Shown here one piece after another: positions 53,540 through 63,471 of a stretch of 64,000 bases of DNA. The notes under the pieces are model-generated. The model searched no databases. It worked only from the letters and a program-made list of their open reading frames with translations, and was not told where the DNA came from. Positions within the stretch are counted from its first letter, which is position 1. Each line of letters opens with the position of its first letter. Position numbers and translations under genes: made by a program. Source of the stretch: Eonycteris spelaea (Eukaryota; Chordata; Mammalia; Chiroptera; Pteropodidae); the NCBI GenBank assembly GCA_003508835.1, contig PUFA01000022.1, forward strand, positions 1,922,001 to 1,986,000, written 5' to 3'.

Positions 53540-53730
53540 CGGGCATGCCGTTCCTTCCTCTGCACTTCTGCTTACACACAACCATTTTCCCCAGCTTCTG
53601 CTAAAAATAATCATAATAATTCCGTTCTTCAAAGCCCAGTTCAGTTCCACACATGCTCACCATTTTATCTTCCTCAAATGAGCCAATCAAAATACTCTCT
53701 CAGGGTGTGCCCGCTGTGTGCTTGCCTGGC
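53540..53730 (+). mobile_element. L2-like remnant
   Basis: Diverged L2-like wording around CCGTTCCTTCCTCTGCAC and TCTTCAAAGCCCAGTTCAG. Confidence 0.35.
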
Positions 53731-54236
53731 CGAGTCACCTCTTCGTGCTGAATCAGGAATGCGAGCTCAGTGGGGCCTGACACCCACACTAACGCAGTGT
53801 GACTAGGTGCGAGCTCACCAGGATGCTGGGAGCCGTGTCTTCGTTTGAGAACTAGTGCCTCCTAGAGTTGTGACTTGATAGTGCATGCTGTCACAGTGCC
53901 TCGCAGAGAACAAGCCTTCAGCAAACCTTGTTCTGTGGTTGATAGAAGTGTCGTCGTCAGCACTGTGACAGCGACAGCTTCGCTCCTTTCCCTGTGTATA
54001 TATGAATTTCAACATATATAGAAATGATCCCGAAGGTTGAGATTCCCTGTGGGATTTAATGGAATGAATGGTGAAAGACTGTGTGACATGCTACACTGGC
54101 CCGTCACTTTTGAAATCTTAGAGTATCATGTGAAATGAAGCCCAAAGCCCCGCTTGTCAAATGCACACTCAGCAGAAGGCACGATGCTCTTCCCGCTCTA
54201 CCTCTGACAGTTCAGATGCTGGTCTTCTTTTCTCAG

Positions 54237-54498
54237 GGTGCAAATGCTCTCGTCACATACACGATCATTAGCGGAGCTGACGACAGTTTCCGCATTGACC
54301 CCGAGTCTGGAGATCTGATAGCGACCAGGAGGCTGGACAGGGAACGCCGTTCCAAATACTCCTTGCTGGTCCGTGCGGACGATGGCCTTCAGTCTTCAGA
54401 CATGAGGATTAACATCACCGTCAGCGACGTGAACGACCACTCGCCCAAGTTCTCCAGACCTGTGTACTCTTTTGACATCCCAGAAGACACAACCCCAG
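54237..54498 (+). CDS. FAT4: FAT4 exon 3 (inferred number): body of one cadherin repeat and start of the next
   Basis: This exon is 262 nt: 87 codons plus one base (phase 0 in, phase 1 out). It continues the preceding exon without a gap (…DADE|GANALVTYTI). It supplies the core of about EC17: the FRIDPESGDL strand, the LDRE calcium motif, the ADDG loop and the linker VSDVNDHSPKF. It then starts the next repeat with SFDIPED. The linker is DVNDH, so the last Asn of DxNDN is His; human FAT4 has the same residue from memory, so this looks ancestral. One N-glycosylation sequon (NITV) is visible. Acceptor AG is at 54235-54236 and donor GT at 54499-54500. Translation further upstream in this frame has no cadherin similarity and is intronic. 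Confidence 0.95.
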
Positions 54499-55540
54499 GT
54501 AGGGGGTGCGCCCTTGGGGTGCTTTGCAGGGATCACCTTTGATAACAGTTATGGACTGTGTTTTGGCTGCTCTTAATTAGTAGCTGGTTTTTATCATATG
54601 CTACTAGGTACGAAAATATATACGCCGTGACTAGTGGCTGTAACCCTTACTAGCCGTGCGACCCAGGGCAAGTTAATGCATTTCTCTTAGCTTCACTTCT
54701 TTTTTCTGTAAAATGAACATAGTCATTCCTGTAAGAATTAGGGTTAAAGGTTAATCAGAACGCAGAAGTAGTCTGCTAACGTGGGGTTTGAGGACTAGTA
54801 GGCGCTCAGTAAATGTTAGCAGAGCACAGACCCTGAATTGCCACCTTGCCTCTGTGAACTTGCCATGTTGTGATTGTCGCGTACTCAGTACCCATGTGTC
54901 TGGTGTGTGCACCTCACAGCTGGAATTTCTTATCAGTTTAATTCTGTACTGCATTTGGAATGTGTTTGCACAGTAAGGTAGCTATTTCGGAAACTCATTT
55001 AATCCAGAAGGAAATCTTCACAGAAGACACTTCTTCCTCACCACGGTTTTCCCTGCACTTCCCCCAGAGGAGCTGTGCACGTCCACCGTGGAGTTCCTCA
55101 CGTTTATTTCTTGCCTTAATTACCGCGATGGCCATACGAGCTGCCAGGCGATACCCCTGGGCATACGTCTGCGCTATTATTGCCGGGAGCGGCTAGTGTT
55201 CCCGACACTAGCAGTGAGCCCCCACGCGTGCTCACTGAACACGGCAGTGTGCGGCTATGAATTGGTAGCGCCAGGTAGAAAAGTCATGCCAGAAGTGGTG
55301 TTAGTCCCCCAGAACATTGACACTGCCACCTGAGACCTACTGGGTGCTGAACATGCTCTGTGCGCCGTTGATATTTGGAAATGTTGGTATCAGTGCAAAC
55401 GTAGAAATCAGATTTCGTCCATTATATTTTCTTAGTGACTCTCTAGTTAAAATATTTCACTGTACAAGTAAACTCTGGTGTATTTGTGTATATTCTCTTA
55501 GTAACGCCCCTTTCCTCATTAATTTGTGCATTTTTCATAG
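54499..55540 (+). other. FAT4: FAT4 intron 3 (inferred number)
   Basis: This 1.04 kb phase-1 intron runs from GT at 54499-54500 to AG at 55539-55540. It holds one MIR-like remnant (about 54630-54820). The rest, about 54830-55530, is unique sequence in which I see no motif. Confidence 0.9.
54630..54820 (+). mobile_element. MIR SINE remnant in intron 3
   Basis: Sense MIR: TAGCCGTGCGACCCAGGGCA, AGTTAATGCATTTCTC, TTTCTGTAAAATGAACATAG and TAGGCGCTCAGTAAATG. Confidence 0.65.
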
Positions 55541-55891
55541 GTTCTTTGGTAGCAGCTATTTTAGCTACAGATGACGACTCTGGTGTGAATGGAGAAATTA
55601 CATATATTGTGAATGAAGACGATGAAGATGGCATATTTTTCTTGAATCCAGTTACTGGAGTCTTTAATTTGACTCGAATATTAGATTATGAATCACAGCA
55701 ATATTATATCCTCACTGTTCGAGCTGAAGACGGTGGGGGGCAATTTACCACCATCAGGGTTTACTTCAATATACTGGACGTAAATGATAACCCACCTGTC
55801 TTCAGCTTGAATTCATACAGCACGTCTTTAATGGAGAATCTGCCTCTGGGCTCCACTGTTCTCGTGTTTAACGTTACCGACGCAGACGATG
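55541..55891 (+). CDS. FAT4: FAT4 exon 4 (inferred number): cadherin repeat
   Basis: This exon is 351 nt, phase 1 at both ends, so it could be skipped without a frameshift. The first two bases complete a Gly codon split with the previous exon. It encodes the rest of about EC18: ATDDDSG calcium loop, acidic NEDDEDG insertion, FFLNPVTG, LDYE in place of the commoner LDRE, RAEDGG, and the canonical linker ILDVNDNPPVF. It then starts the next repeat up to NVTDADDG. Two sequons (NLTR, NVTD) are visible. Codon use is AT-ending: 11 of the 46 codons from 55543 to 55680 end in G or C, in sharp contrast to the next exon. Acceptor AG is at 55539-55540 and donor GT at 55892-55893. Confidence 0.95.
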
Positions 55892-55939
55892 GTATGTACT
55901 TATTTTATAATACTTAAAAACCTTTATTGTGGACGTGAA

Positions 55940-56140
55940 CTATAGACTGTTGGTTACCAGAGGGTGGGGGGGTGGAGGAGGAGGTAGACGGGGTAAAGGT
56001 GGTCAAATAAGTGGTGACAGAAAGAATCTAAGTATAAGAGGTGAACACACAGTGCAAATATATATGCCTTACTGTTAAAATGTACAGCCGAAACTTACTG
56101 GGTTTCGTTAACCATTGTCACCATAAAAATTAATTTAAAA
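55940..56140 (+). mobile_element. L1 LINE 3' end (bat-like tail)
   Basis: GTTACCAGAGGGTGGGGG, a GGTAAAGGTGGTCAAATAAG segment, GAGGTGAACACACAGTGCAA and TTAACCATTGTCACCATAAA match, with decay, the 3' end I know from bat L1 elements. It lies only about 50 bp past the exon 4 donor site. Confidence 0.7.
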
Positions 56141-57169
56141 TTGCATTTTGTGACTATGAATACAAAATTGAGGAATAGATCTGCAATTTGGCTATAGTGG
56201 ATTCTGCAAATTAAGTAATTTATCAGTTAGATTCTTATTTATAACAGTTATACATTATCATTGTTTTATCTTCTTTTTCTTTTCCCCTCTAAATGTGTGG
56301 CAATATTGAAGGTTAGTAATGTAGAAGTCATAAGACAGCTTTTTGATAGGTTTTTGTCAAATAAATAAAAATATTTACTTACGTGTATTATTTTAATATA
56401 AAAAGGATAACATTTGGAAGCAAAAAAAGTAAAACAAAAATTTTCAAAAAATACTTAAGAATGTATAGTTTTATATTTCTAACTGAAAACTGCTAATATT
56501 TCAGCAAGTTTTCATGCTTTGATTCAAAAGGACAGTCTCAGAGCTCTTTAACTTATGCTATAAAATCAAGTTGAGAGATAGACTTCACATGTGTTTGGTT
56601 TTTATTTATTGCAAAAGCATTTGATGAACTTTCTTTTAAAACGTGTCCCAGGCCTGCCTTCTAAGACCTATTCTGGAAACACACATATCAGATAATATAG
56701 CCTTAGCGATAACATTGTACAGATTATCAACCTTTAACTAAACTATTTGGAAACATAATACTTTGTTTTCCCTCACATTGCATGGAGCTAAATGTTGTCA
56801 GTAGAGAAAACGAGAAAGGGCACTTTGAAGAGGAAATTGGGCTCTCGCCCGAGGATGTGCGTACTCACAAAGGCATCAACCTTAATTTAGAATTTCCTGG
56901 TTCTCCCTGACCGGCATGATTTATGTAATCTCGGAATACCCCTCTATTTCAGTATTCTGCTCTATACTTAGTTTCCTTTCAGGAGTGTCTAGAAATGTCC
57001 CTTTCACAGATAAGAGAGGCAAAAAGCATGGTATTTTATATGTTTCAATTTATGGAATCGGAAATGCTTCCTTCAGAATTGATTAAGTCCTTATTGAAAT
57101 GTCCTCCTCTTATTCAAGCACAATTAATATTGGACACATGAGGATATATGTGAAGTAGAAGTGGCAGTA

Positions 57170-57260
57170 TCAGCAGTAGTACCATTGCATTGCTAATAAC
57201 ATGCACGACAGTAACTGACATTTGTCGGGTGCGGTGTTTGGCAGGCTTCCAGCCCTGGCC
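57170..57260 (-). mobile_element. Possible MIR edge
   Basis: AACTGACATTTGTCGGGTGC and GGTGTTTGGCAGGC resemble the antisense end of a MIR. Weak. Confidence 0.3.
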
Positions 57261-60200
57261 CAAGACCACCACGTGTCCTGGGCAACGTGCCTCAGCCAGC
57301 TCTGTGGCTGGGCTCCAGTTACACATTTAAAAAAAAAAATTGAGACCAGTTTCTATTTTGGAAGTTGATTCTCTGTTATTATAACCTAATCCATGTACTT
57401 GCTCTCTGGATGTGACTATTTTCTTGCTTGTCCTTGGGATCGAATGGTCCTGACTATCTTGCATGAAGAATTTTCTGCCGTGTTTCTTTTTGATTTATTT
57501 ATTATGTGCTAGAGAGAGCCCATTATTTCATAGGATTCTGTGCTCTTCTGGAATAAATTTGATTTATCCTTAAATTTTAAATATAGGAAAATGGGAAAAT
57601 GGCAAATGAGAAACTTTTTTTTTGTGAAAACATGCTGGAATGTTCTATACACATGTATGTACAGACATACTTTAACCATGAACTTCAAGTTATTTTTCAT
57701 GGGTATTTTCCCCCTTTAATTGTATTGTGTAAAAAAAAAAAATATTATCAAGCTACATTTTCCCATTGTTTTCGTTTTGAATGCTTTTATCAGTGTAATT
57801 TCCTGTACCTTGACCTAAAATATAGGACACAGTTCCTATTCTCTCTGAATTTCAAGGATAATAATAAGATCGTACCAGGGTAACCTTATTTGTTAAAATT
57901 ATCCACTCAGTCACACTAAATAGTTCTCAAAGTACTTCGTAAACAGTATTGTTCAGACTTTTTAAAATCCCATAAATTCATCTTATTATCTGATTAAAAT
58001 GTTCCTGATGAGGTAGTACTTTCATCTTCTTAGATGAATAAATTTTATGTGATAATAAATTTAAGATGTTCTGTCATCTATATATAGATTCTCCAAGAGT
58101 TCAACCTAAAATTTTACTTACTTGATCATTTTATAAGAATAAAGCAAACCTTTTACTGTTTTCACAAGATAAGTAGTGTATGTATTCATCTCAAGGCTTC
58201 CATGAATACAGTTTAAAAAGTACTATATTGAGGCAAATTATTATAAATTGAAACTTTATGAAAATAGTCTGGCTTTGATAATTATTTTACTATTCTAGAA
58301 ATACATTTAAATACTCTTTAAAATATTGGGGAGTCATAGGGTGTTTGAGAATAAAATGATAGTAATTATTATTGAATCAGTTGCTCGGTACACAATGCAG
58401 GTCATGTCATAACCCAGTGACCTGATGGCCTTGTGGGAATTGCTTCATAAAGATGGATCCTTTCTAAAACAGTGCATGTGATGCAGCTGTATGACAAGTT
58501 GACAAATACTAGTTCATCACAGAAACAGACAACATTTCATGGATCGTAAATAAATGTACACATTTTATAACAGAACTTTATACCTGTAGTCACGTGCTGT
58601 GTTTCCTGGAACTAAATTATGCATGAGACTGAAATAAACAGAAAAAGAAAAACTCCAGTACAACCACACGTACACAATAGAGCTGCCAAAAAGAATTGTG
58701 TAACTAAAACCACTTTCAGGACATGGAACAGAAATGGTTAGAAATATGAACTGTGTTAAGTTTGAAGACCTGGTGGACTATGAAAGCCCACGAAATTCAA
58801 GTCCAAGTACTTTAGATGAATTACAGAATTTTAAATGTACTTAGTTTCATGAGTCCAATATTGGATGTAAAAAACATAGAAAAATGGCATGGACTCACTC
58901 TGTTTTTCAGGAGACTACACATGCTCAGAGAATTTTGAGTTTCAGTATGTCTTCATGTATTCTCTGGATGTAGGGCACGTGCCCCAAGTCACTTAGACTC
59001 ACCAGAAATGAAAAGTCTTTTTCTTTACAGTAAAGGAAATCCAGATGACTTCCAAGGCCTATTACTGCAGCAGTAAAATTTCAGTTCCAGAGATGAGACA
59101 TGGTTTTTAGTTGGTGCTGTGATATTTTGTGCAAAAGTAGTTAATATTTTTTCATTCATTTTCTCAAAGATAACGATAGTTATTGTCAGTTCTTTTTTAA
59201 TATTATCACCTAATGTATTTATCTATGAATTTGAAGATAAAATCAAACCTTTATTTTTTGTGATTATAGTTAAAGTTTTAATAGTTATTACTTCCTCTAC
59301 CCATACCCCACTAAACTTTTTCTTAAAAAAAAAGAGGCTGTTCCGCTGTTTATAAGAGGCTGTAAAATCTTGGTATCATGTACTCTTTTTGCCTCGCAGT
59401 TTAGTTGTTTACTCAAGGAAGGAGCATTTGCAGTGGACTGAGGGTGTTCAAATCGTCAGCTGCTTGCATTCTGGTTGATTTATGTAGAAATGTTACTCCA
59501 TTACTTTATAGCATGTGCAATTTGTCAGTATTTAAATTTTTTTTTTGATATTACGCATGAGAGATTTTATAGGCTTGCATAGAACTAAATTGTATATCTC
59601 TGTTGGACTTATTTTTATCCAGATGTTTCGATAACTTTTTTTCAATAGTAATTGTGTCTTAATTTGTGCCTCTAAGATTAAGAATTCAAGTAATTACTGA
59701 TGGATTTAGTCACAGGGCATACAGGAAATTTTCTTAGAGAGTAGTTCGATTCAAAAAATATATATTATATGTATATATAAATATACCCTATGAATATATA
59801 TTATATCAAATGATCTTAATTTTATTTATTCAGAGAAATAGATCTCCTTAGATGGAACTTCTAATTATTCAGAGATATATATATCCTTAGAAAGTAACGT
59901 AGTCATATATTGCACCTGCTGATGGAACTTCTTTTGGCATCAGTGGATGGATCTTTCTGTCCCCCAAACTTGTGGAATTTTAAGTTGAGGAGTTGAAATA
60001 GGCCGTTGACATTGTTCAGTCCAGATCTTAACATTCTCTTTGTCTCCTGCTGGCGAGTTGACCTGTGGCTTCCATAGCTTTATTTATTCATATTTTTCCT
60101 AATTCTGAGAGTCCTAAGTATTCTGAACTTTATAAACTCTGCTTTGTTCACTGTGAAATAGTCCTAAATAAACTATAGAGATTACAAGCCACGGCTCCTA

Positions 60201-61751
60201 ATGACAGGGTGAGGGGGAATCCTACCTTTTCAAAAATCTACTCAACCCTTGTTTTCTAGAAATTTTTGTGAATGAGCTGGTACCTGAAAGTAACCTTCAT
60301 AAAATTTTTTCTTTGTATCAATATATAGGCAGAGGCCATTAGACAGAGACCATTAAATAAGAAGAAAAGAGTAATTCTAGCATTTTTCAAAAAGAATGGG
60401 CAGGCCCTACCTGGCAGAAAAGAAAATCCCATTACTCAATTAAAACTTGCTTTTGTAAGAAACTTGATGAGTTTCAAGAAAAGTCTAAAGCTAACTCAAA
60501 TATTCATAGAATCCCAAGAAAGAATATTTTTCAAGGAAAAGAAAAAAGAGTAAAGGGTGATCAAATTGTTCTAGAAGACTCTTGGCAAAGAGCAGAAATT
60601 ATTTCTGATACCTGAATGGTTGACATTAACTTCAGAAGTATAAGAGCTATGTGTAAGCAATTTATATAACTCAGTATATTTTCCCTAGTATAAAATCTCA
60701 GAGTATAAAATTGTTATTCAGGATAGATTATTAAGATGCACAATACATTTCTTAGCAAGTCTTGTAATATTCTGCAACATCCTAATATCTTTATGATAAA
60801 ATATAAAAGTGCACATGTTTTATGGACCAGTGAAGAATATGCTATTCTGGGTCAGGAAATCTGATTTTTCTTTGTTTTCACTGCTTAGACATTACTTGCT
60901 TTAAATTATTTACTGAAACAATAGACTGATTCATTCTCCACATCGTCTTTGTTAGAAGACCACAATAATTTTCCTAAGTAAGGATTTATACATATACATT
61001 TTAAATTAAAAATAACATGTTCCTAGGAAAAGTAGATAAAATATTATTGAAATATAGATTGAGAATATTGTGAGCATTCATATTGGGGCCTTTCATGTAT
61101 AATTTTACTACTAACATTTCCTTCAAAGAGTACTTTTAAAGCACCTTAAATGTACATAATAAAATTTGAGAGAATTATTTTCACAAAGGCCATTAGCCAG
61201 GTGCCTAATAGGAATTAAAAGTATTTATTGGTCTGGCGAGAAGTGCAGAAGTTGGCTTAAAGCGCCCGTGACTAATGCCATGCATCAGAAAATGTTATTG
61301 CCTCCTCTGAACATGGTGTCGGCCGCAGTAAATTCCCAAAGTTGTAAATTGTTGGCTAATAGTATAGAGTGTGGCACTGTTAATGCTGAACCCTCAGGAA
61401 TTATGTGATAGAAATAAGGAAATGTATAGAAAGATATCCACTCCCCGGAATATTTTTTCCTCTTTACTTGTGTAATTTAAGATGTCAACACCACAGTAGA
61501 TAGGAAGCAGTATATATATATATATCATTTGTTCATCAGATTATAAATATCTTTTCAGATGAAAAGTTAGCGGAAAGAATTATGCGTATGTATTATTGAC
61601 AAAGAAAATTCACTGCAGCGAAGTCATCCATAAGGTGTATTTGCAGGCATCATATATCAAATGTGCAGTTTCACATTATAAAATTTCGGTGCAGCTTGGT
61701 TCGCCATCAGCACACATTTAAGAAAACTTAATTTCTCCTCCCCCCTTTCAG

Positions 61752-62672
61752 GCATCAACTCCCAGCTGGCTTATAGCATTGCCTCAGGCGACAGTCTCGG
61801 GCAGTTTGCGGTGGACAAGAATGGTGTGCTGACAGTCCTCAAAACCCTGGATCGCGAGACTCAGTCCTTCTACAACCTGGTGGTCCAGGTGCATGACCTG
61901 CCCCCGCCGCCGGCCCCCCGGTTCAGCAGCAGCGCCCAGGTCTCCATCATCCTGCTGGACGTGAACGACAACCCCCGGCATTCCTGTCGCCAAGGCTGAC
62001 GTACATCCCCGAGAACACGCCGATCGACACGGTGGTGTTCAAGGCGCAGGCCACGGACCCGGACAGTGGCCCGAACAGCTACGTGGAGTACGCGCTGCTG
62101 AGCCCCGCGGGGAGCGCGTTCAGCATCGGCACCATTGACGCCGAGGTGCGGCTCACGGGCGAGCTGGACCCGAGGCCGTCTCCAACTACACGCTCACGGT
62201 GCTGGCCACCGACAAGGGGCAGCCGGCGCTGTCCTCGTCGGCCGAGGTCGTGGTCGTGGTGCTCGACATCAACGACAACAGCCCGGCGTTCGCGCAGGCC
62301 GTGTGTACCGAGTGGAGGTGGGTGAAGACACCCTCACGGGGACGGACGTGGTGCAGGTGTGCGCGGCCGATGCGACGAAGGGACCAACGGGCAGGTGCGC
62401 TACAGCATTGTGGACGGCAACGCTGACCAGGACTTCCGGATCGACTCAGTCACCGGGGCCGTCACAGTGGCCAAGCCCCTGGACAGGGAGAAGACCTCCA
62501 CTTACCTGTTAACGGTTCAGGCAGCAGACAGGGCAGCACCCCCAGAACTGACACCTCCACTGTCAGCATCGTGCTTCTGGACAGCAATGACTTTGTTCCC
62601 ACCTTTGAGCTCTCCCCGTACTCCATACATGTCCCTGAGAATTTAGGGGCACTGCCCAGGACGGTTCTTCAG
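61752..62672 (+). CDS. FAT4: FAT4 exon 5 (inferred number): three cadherin repeat boundaries, frame broken by five indels
   Basis: The exon continues the phase-1 junction (…DADDG|INSQLAYSI). It encodes the rest of about EC19, then EC20 and EC21, and the start of EC22. Linkers seen are LLDVNDN, VLDINDNSPAF and LLDSNDFVPTF; LDRE, ATDPDSG, ADRG and PEN motifs are in place. Similarity to FAT4 is continuous but moves between frames at five sites: near 61972-61976 (-1), 62170-62171 (-1), 62301-62306 (+2), 62374-62375 (-1) and 62531-62533 (-1). Read literally, the frame stops at TGA 61997-61999. Observed length is 921 nt; undoing the net -2 gives 923 nt, a split codon plus exactly 307 codons, phase 0 at the end, as the next exon needs. 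The flanking exons are intact, so sequence error is favoured over true inactivation. Donor GT is at 62673-62674. Confidence 0.9.
61972..61976 (+). other. FAT4: Frame break 1 in FAT4 exon: one C short in a C run
   Basis: The linker DVNDN is followed by five C then GG, where the FAT4 frame (Asn-Pro-Pro-Ala-Phe) needs six C. The frame shifts by -1 and reaches TGA at 61997-61999. Cadherin sequence resumes at once in the other frame (FLSPRLTYIPENTP). Confidence 0.85.
62170..62171 (+). other. FAT4: Frame break 2 in FAT4 exon: missing G in the LDRE motif
   Basis: After GAG CTG GAC the conserved DRE motif would need CGC GAG, but one G is absent between the two C bases. The frame changes by -1, and AVSNYTLTVLATDKG follows in the new frame. 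Confidence 0.85.
62301..62306 (+). other. FAT4: Frame break 3 in FAT4 exon: extra GT unit
   Basis: The segment reads GTGTGT before ACC, where the conserved Val-Tyr-Arg (GTG TAC CGA) needs only GTGT. The extra dinucleotide gives +2. RVEVGEDTLTGTDVVQV follows in the new frame. Confidence 0.85.
62374..62375 (+). other. FAT4: Frame break 4 in FAT4 exon: missing G in the DADEG calcium motif
   Basis: GAT GCG is followed by AC GAA GGG, where the canonical Asp-Ala-Asp-Glu-Gly needs GAC GAA GGG. One G is lost. TNGQVRYSIVDGNADQDFR follows in the shifted frame. Confidence 0.85.
62531..62533 (+). other. FAT4: Frame break 5 in FAT4 exon: one G short in a G run
   Basis: Ala-Asp-Arg-Gly-Ser needs AGG GGC, four G, but the sequence has three. 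After this -1 change the protein continues as STPRTDTSTVSIVLLDSND to the exon end. Confidence 0.85.
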
Positions 62673-63296
62673 GTCAGTATATTTAATGAAGCAAATGCTG
62701 TGTTCTCCAGGAGACACCTAACTTACTTCCTCTGCTCATGCGTCCCCTCCCTCTTCCTCGGTCTCGTTCTTCACCGCTAACTGCACGCAGAGCAGATCAT
62801 GACAAGGAGAGGTTTGTGAAAATCACAACTAAGAGCCTATCGATTTCCTCGTAGGTGGAATATGGCATTTCAGTTATGTTCTTTCCTGTATGCTCATGTT
62901 GCACCCGTTTATGGATTCGTGTTTTTGAATTTTGTTTAACAGTAGTAGCTGCACATAGTGGGAAAATAAAATGGTGTAAAAGTTTGAACACTTTGTCACA
63001 CACATGGTTCTCCCTTCCCGCTTTACAAATCCAACCTCCTCGATGAAACTGCTATTACAAATTTTTGAGACGCTTGCCAAAAATGCTATGCATCGATTGC
63101 CTGTTTTTCTGAGAATAATACATGCTTACTCTGTGCCACTTGAACTTTTTACTTGAATTTTAACGATATGTCGTTGGAACATCTTATTATCGGCACATGT
63201 AATTCTGCCTTATTATTTTATTGAAACATTTCATTTTGCGGTCTACGTTGTGCTGGTTTTACTCTCATTCACGGCACGCATCGTCCTCTCACACAG
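62673..63296 (+). other. FAT4: FAT4 intron 5 (inferred number)
   Basis: This 624-nt phase-0 intron has GT at 62673-62674 and AG at 63295-63296. It is unique sequence; I see no repeat or motif in it. Confidence 0.92.
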
Positions 63297-63471
63297 GTGG
63301 TGGCGAGAGACGATGATCAGGGTCTTAACAGCAAACTCTCGTACGCTCTGGTCGGGGGCAGCGGAGACAACGCTTTCACTCTCGCGGCTGCCGGGGAGCT
63401 CCGAGTCACACAGAGTTTGGACCGTGAAACGAAGGAGCACTTTGTCCTGATGATCACGGCTACAGATTCAG
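63297..63471 (+). CDS. FAT4: FAT4 exon 6 (inferred number): middle of a cadherin repeat
   Basis: This exon is 175 nt: 58 codons plus one base (phase 0 in, phase 1 out). It follows directly on the previous exon (…PRTVLQ|VVARDDDQG). It encodes the centre of about EC22: the ARDDDQG calcium loop, the SYALVGG strand, FTLAAAGEL, the LDRE-type motif LDRETKE and the ITATDSG motif. The frame is open throughout and similarity to FAT4 is continuous, so the frame damage in the preceding exon does not extend here. Acceptor AG is at 63295-63296 and donor GT at 63472-63473. The repeat is completed by an exon beyond the window. Confidence 0.94.

Larger units (their letters stand above)
46885..54236 (+). other. 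FAT4: FAT4 intron 2 (inferred number)
   Basis: This 7.35 kb intron runs from GT at 46885 to AG at 54235-54236. It contains a short L1 insertion with intact target-site duplication, a 32-nt T run, a two-copy 19-bp tandem repeat, a CA microsatellite, an 18-bp-arm hairpin, a DNA-transposon-like copy and MIR/L2 remnants, listed separately. Between 49450 and 50740 I see only unique sequence. No coding potential related to cadherins was found. Confidence 0.85.
55892..61751 (+). other. FAT4: FAT4 intron 4 (inferred number)
   Basis: This 5.86 kb AT-rich phase-1 intron runs from GT at 55892-55893 to AG at 61750-61751, preceded by a strong pyrimidine tract. An L1 3' end sits close to the donor and a weak MIR-like remnant near 57170-57260. 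From about 57350 to 61720 I see only unique AT-rich sequence with short TA runs (for example about 59756-59800 and 61510-61526). Confidence 0.9.

Noticed and set aside
54135..54236. An upstream coding extension of the exon at 54237
   Set aside because: The frame is open but has no cadherin similarity. The AG at 54235-54236 joins exactly to the previous exon's phase-0 end.
61752..61999. A literal reading in which FAT4 ends at TGA 61997-61999
   Set aside because: Cadherin sequence continues at once in another frame and through the next intact exon, so the stop follows from a 1-nt shift, not from a real C-terminus.
61752..62672. A processed FAT4 pseudogene
   Set aside because: Introns with proper splice sites flank the segment and the neighbouring exons are intact and in order, so this is the native locus.
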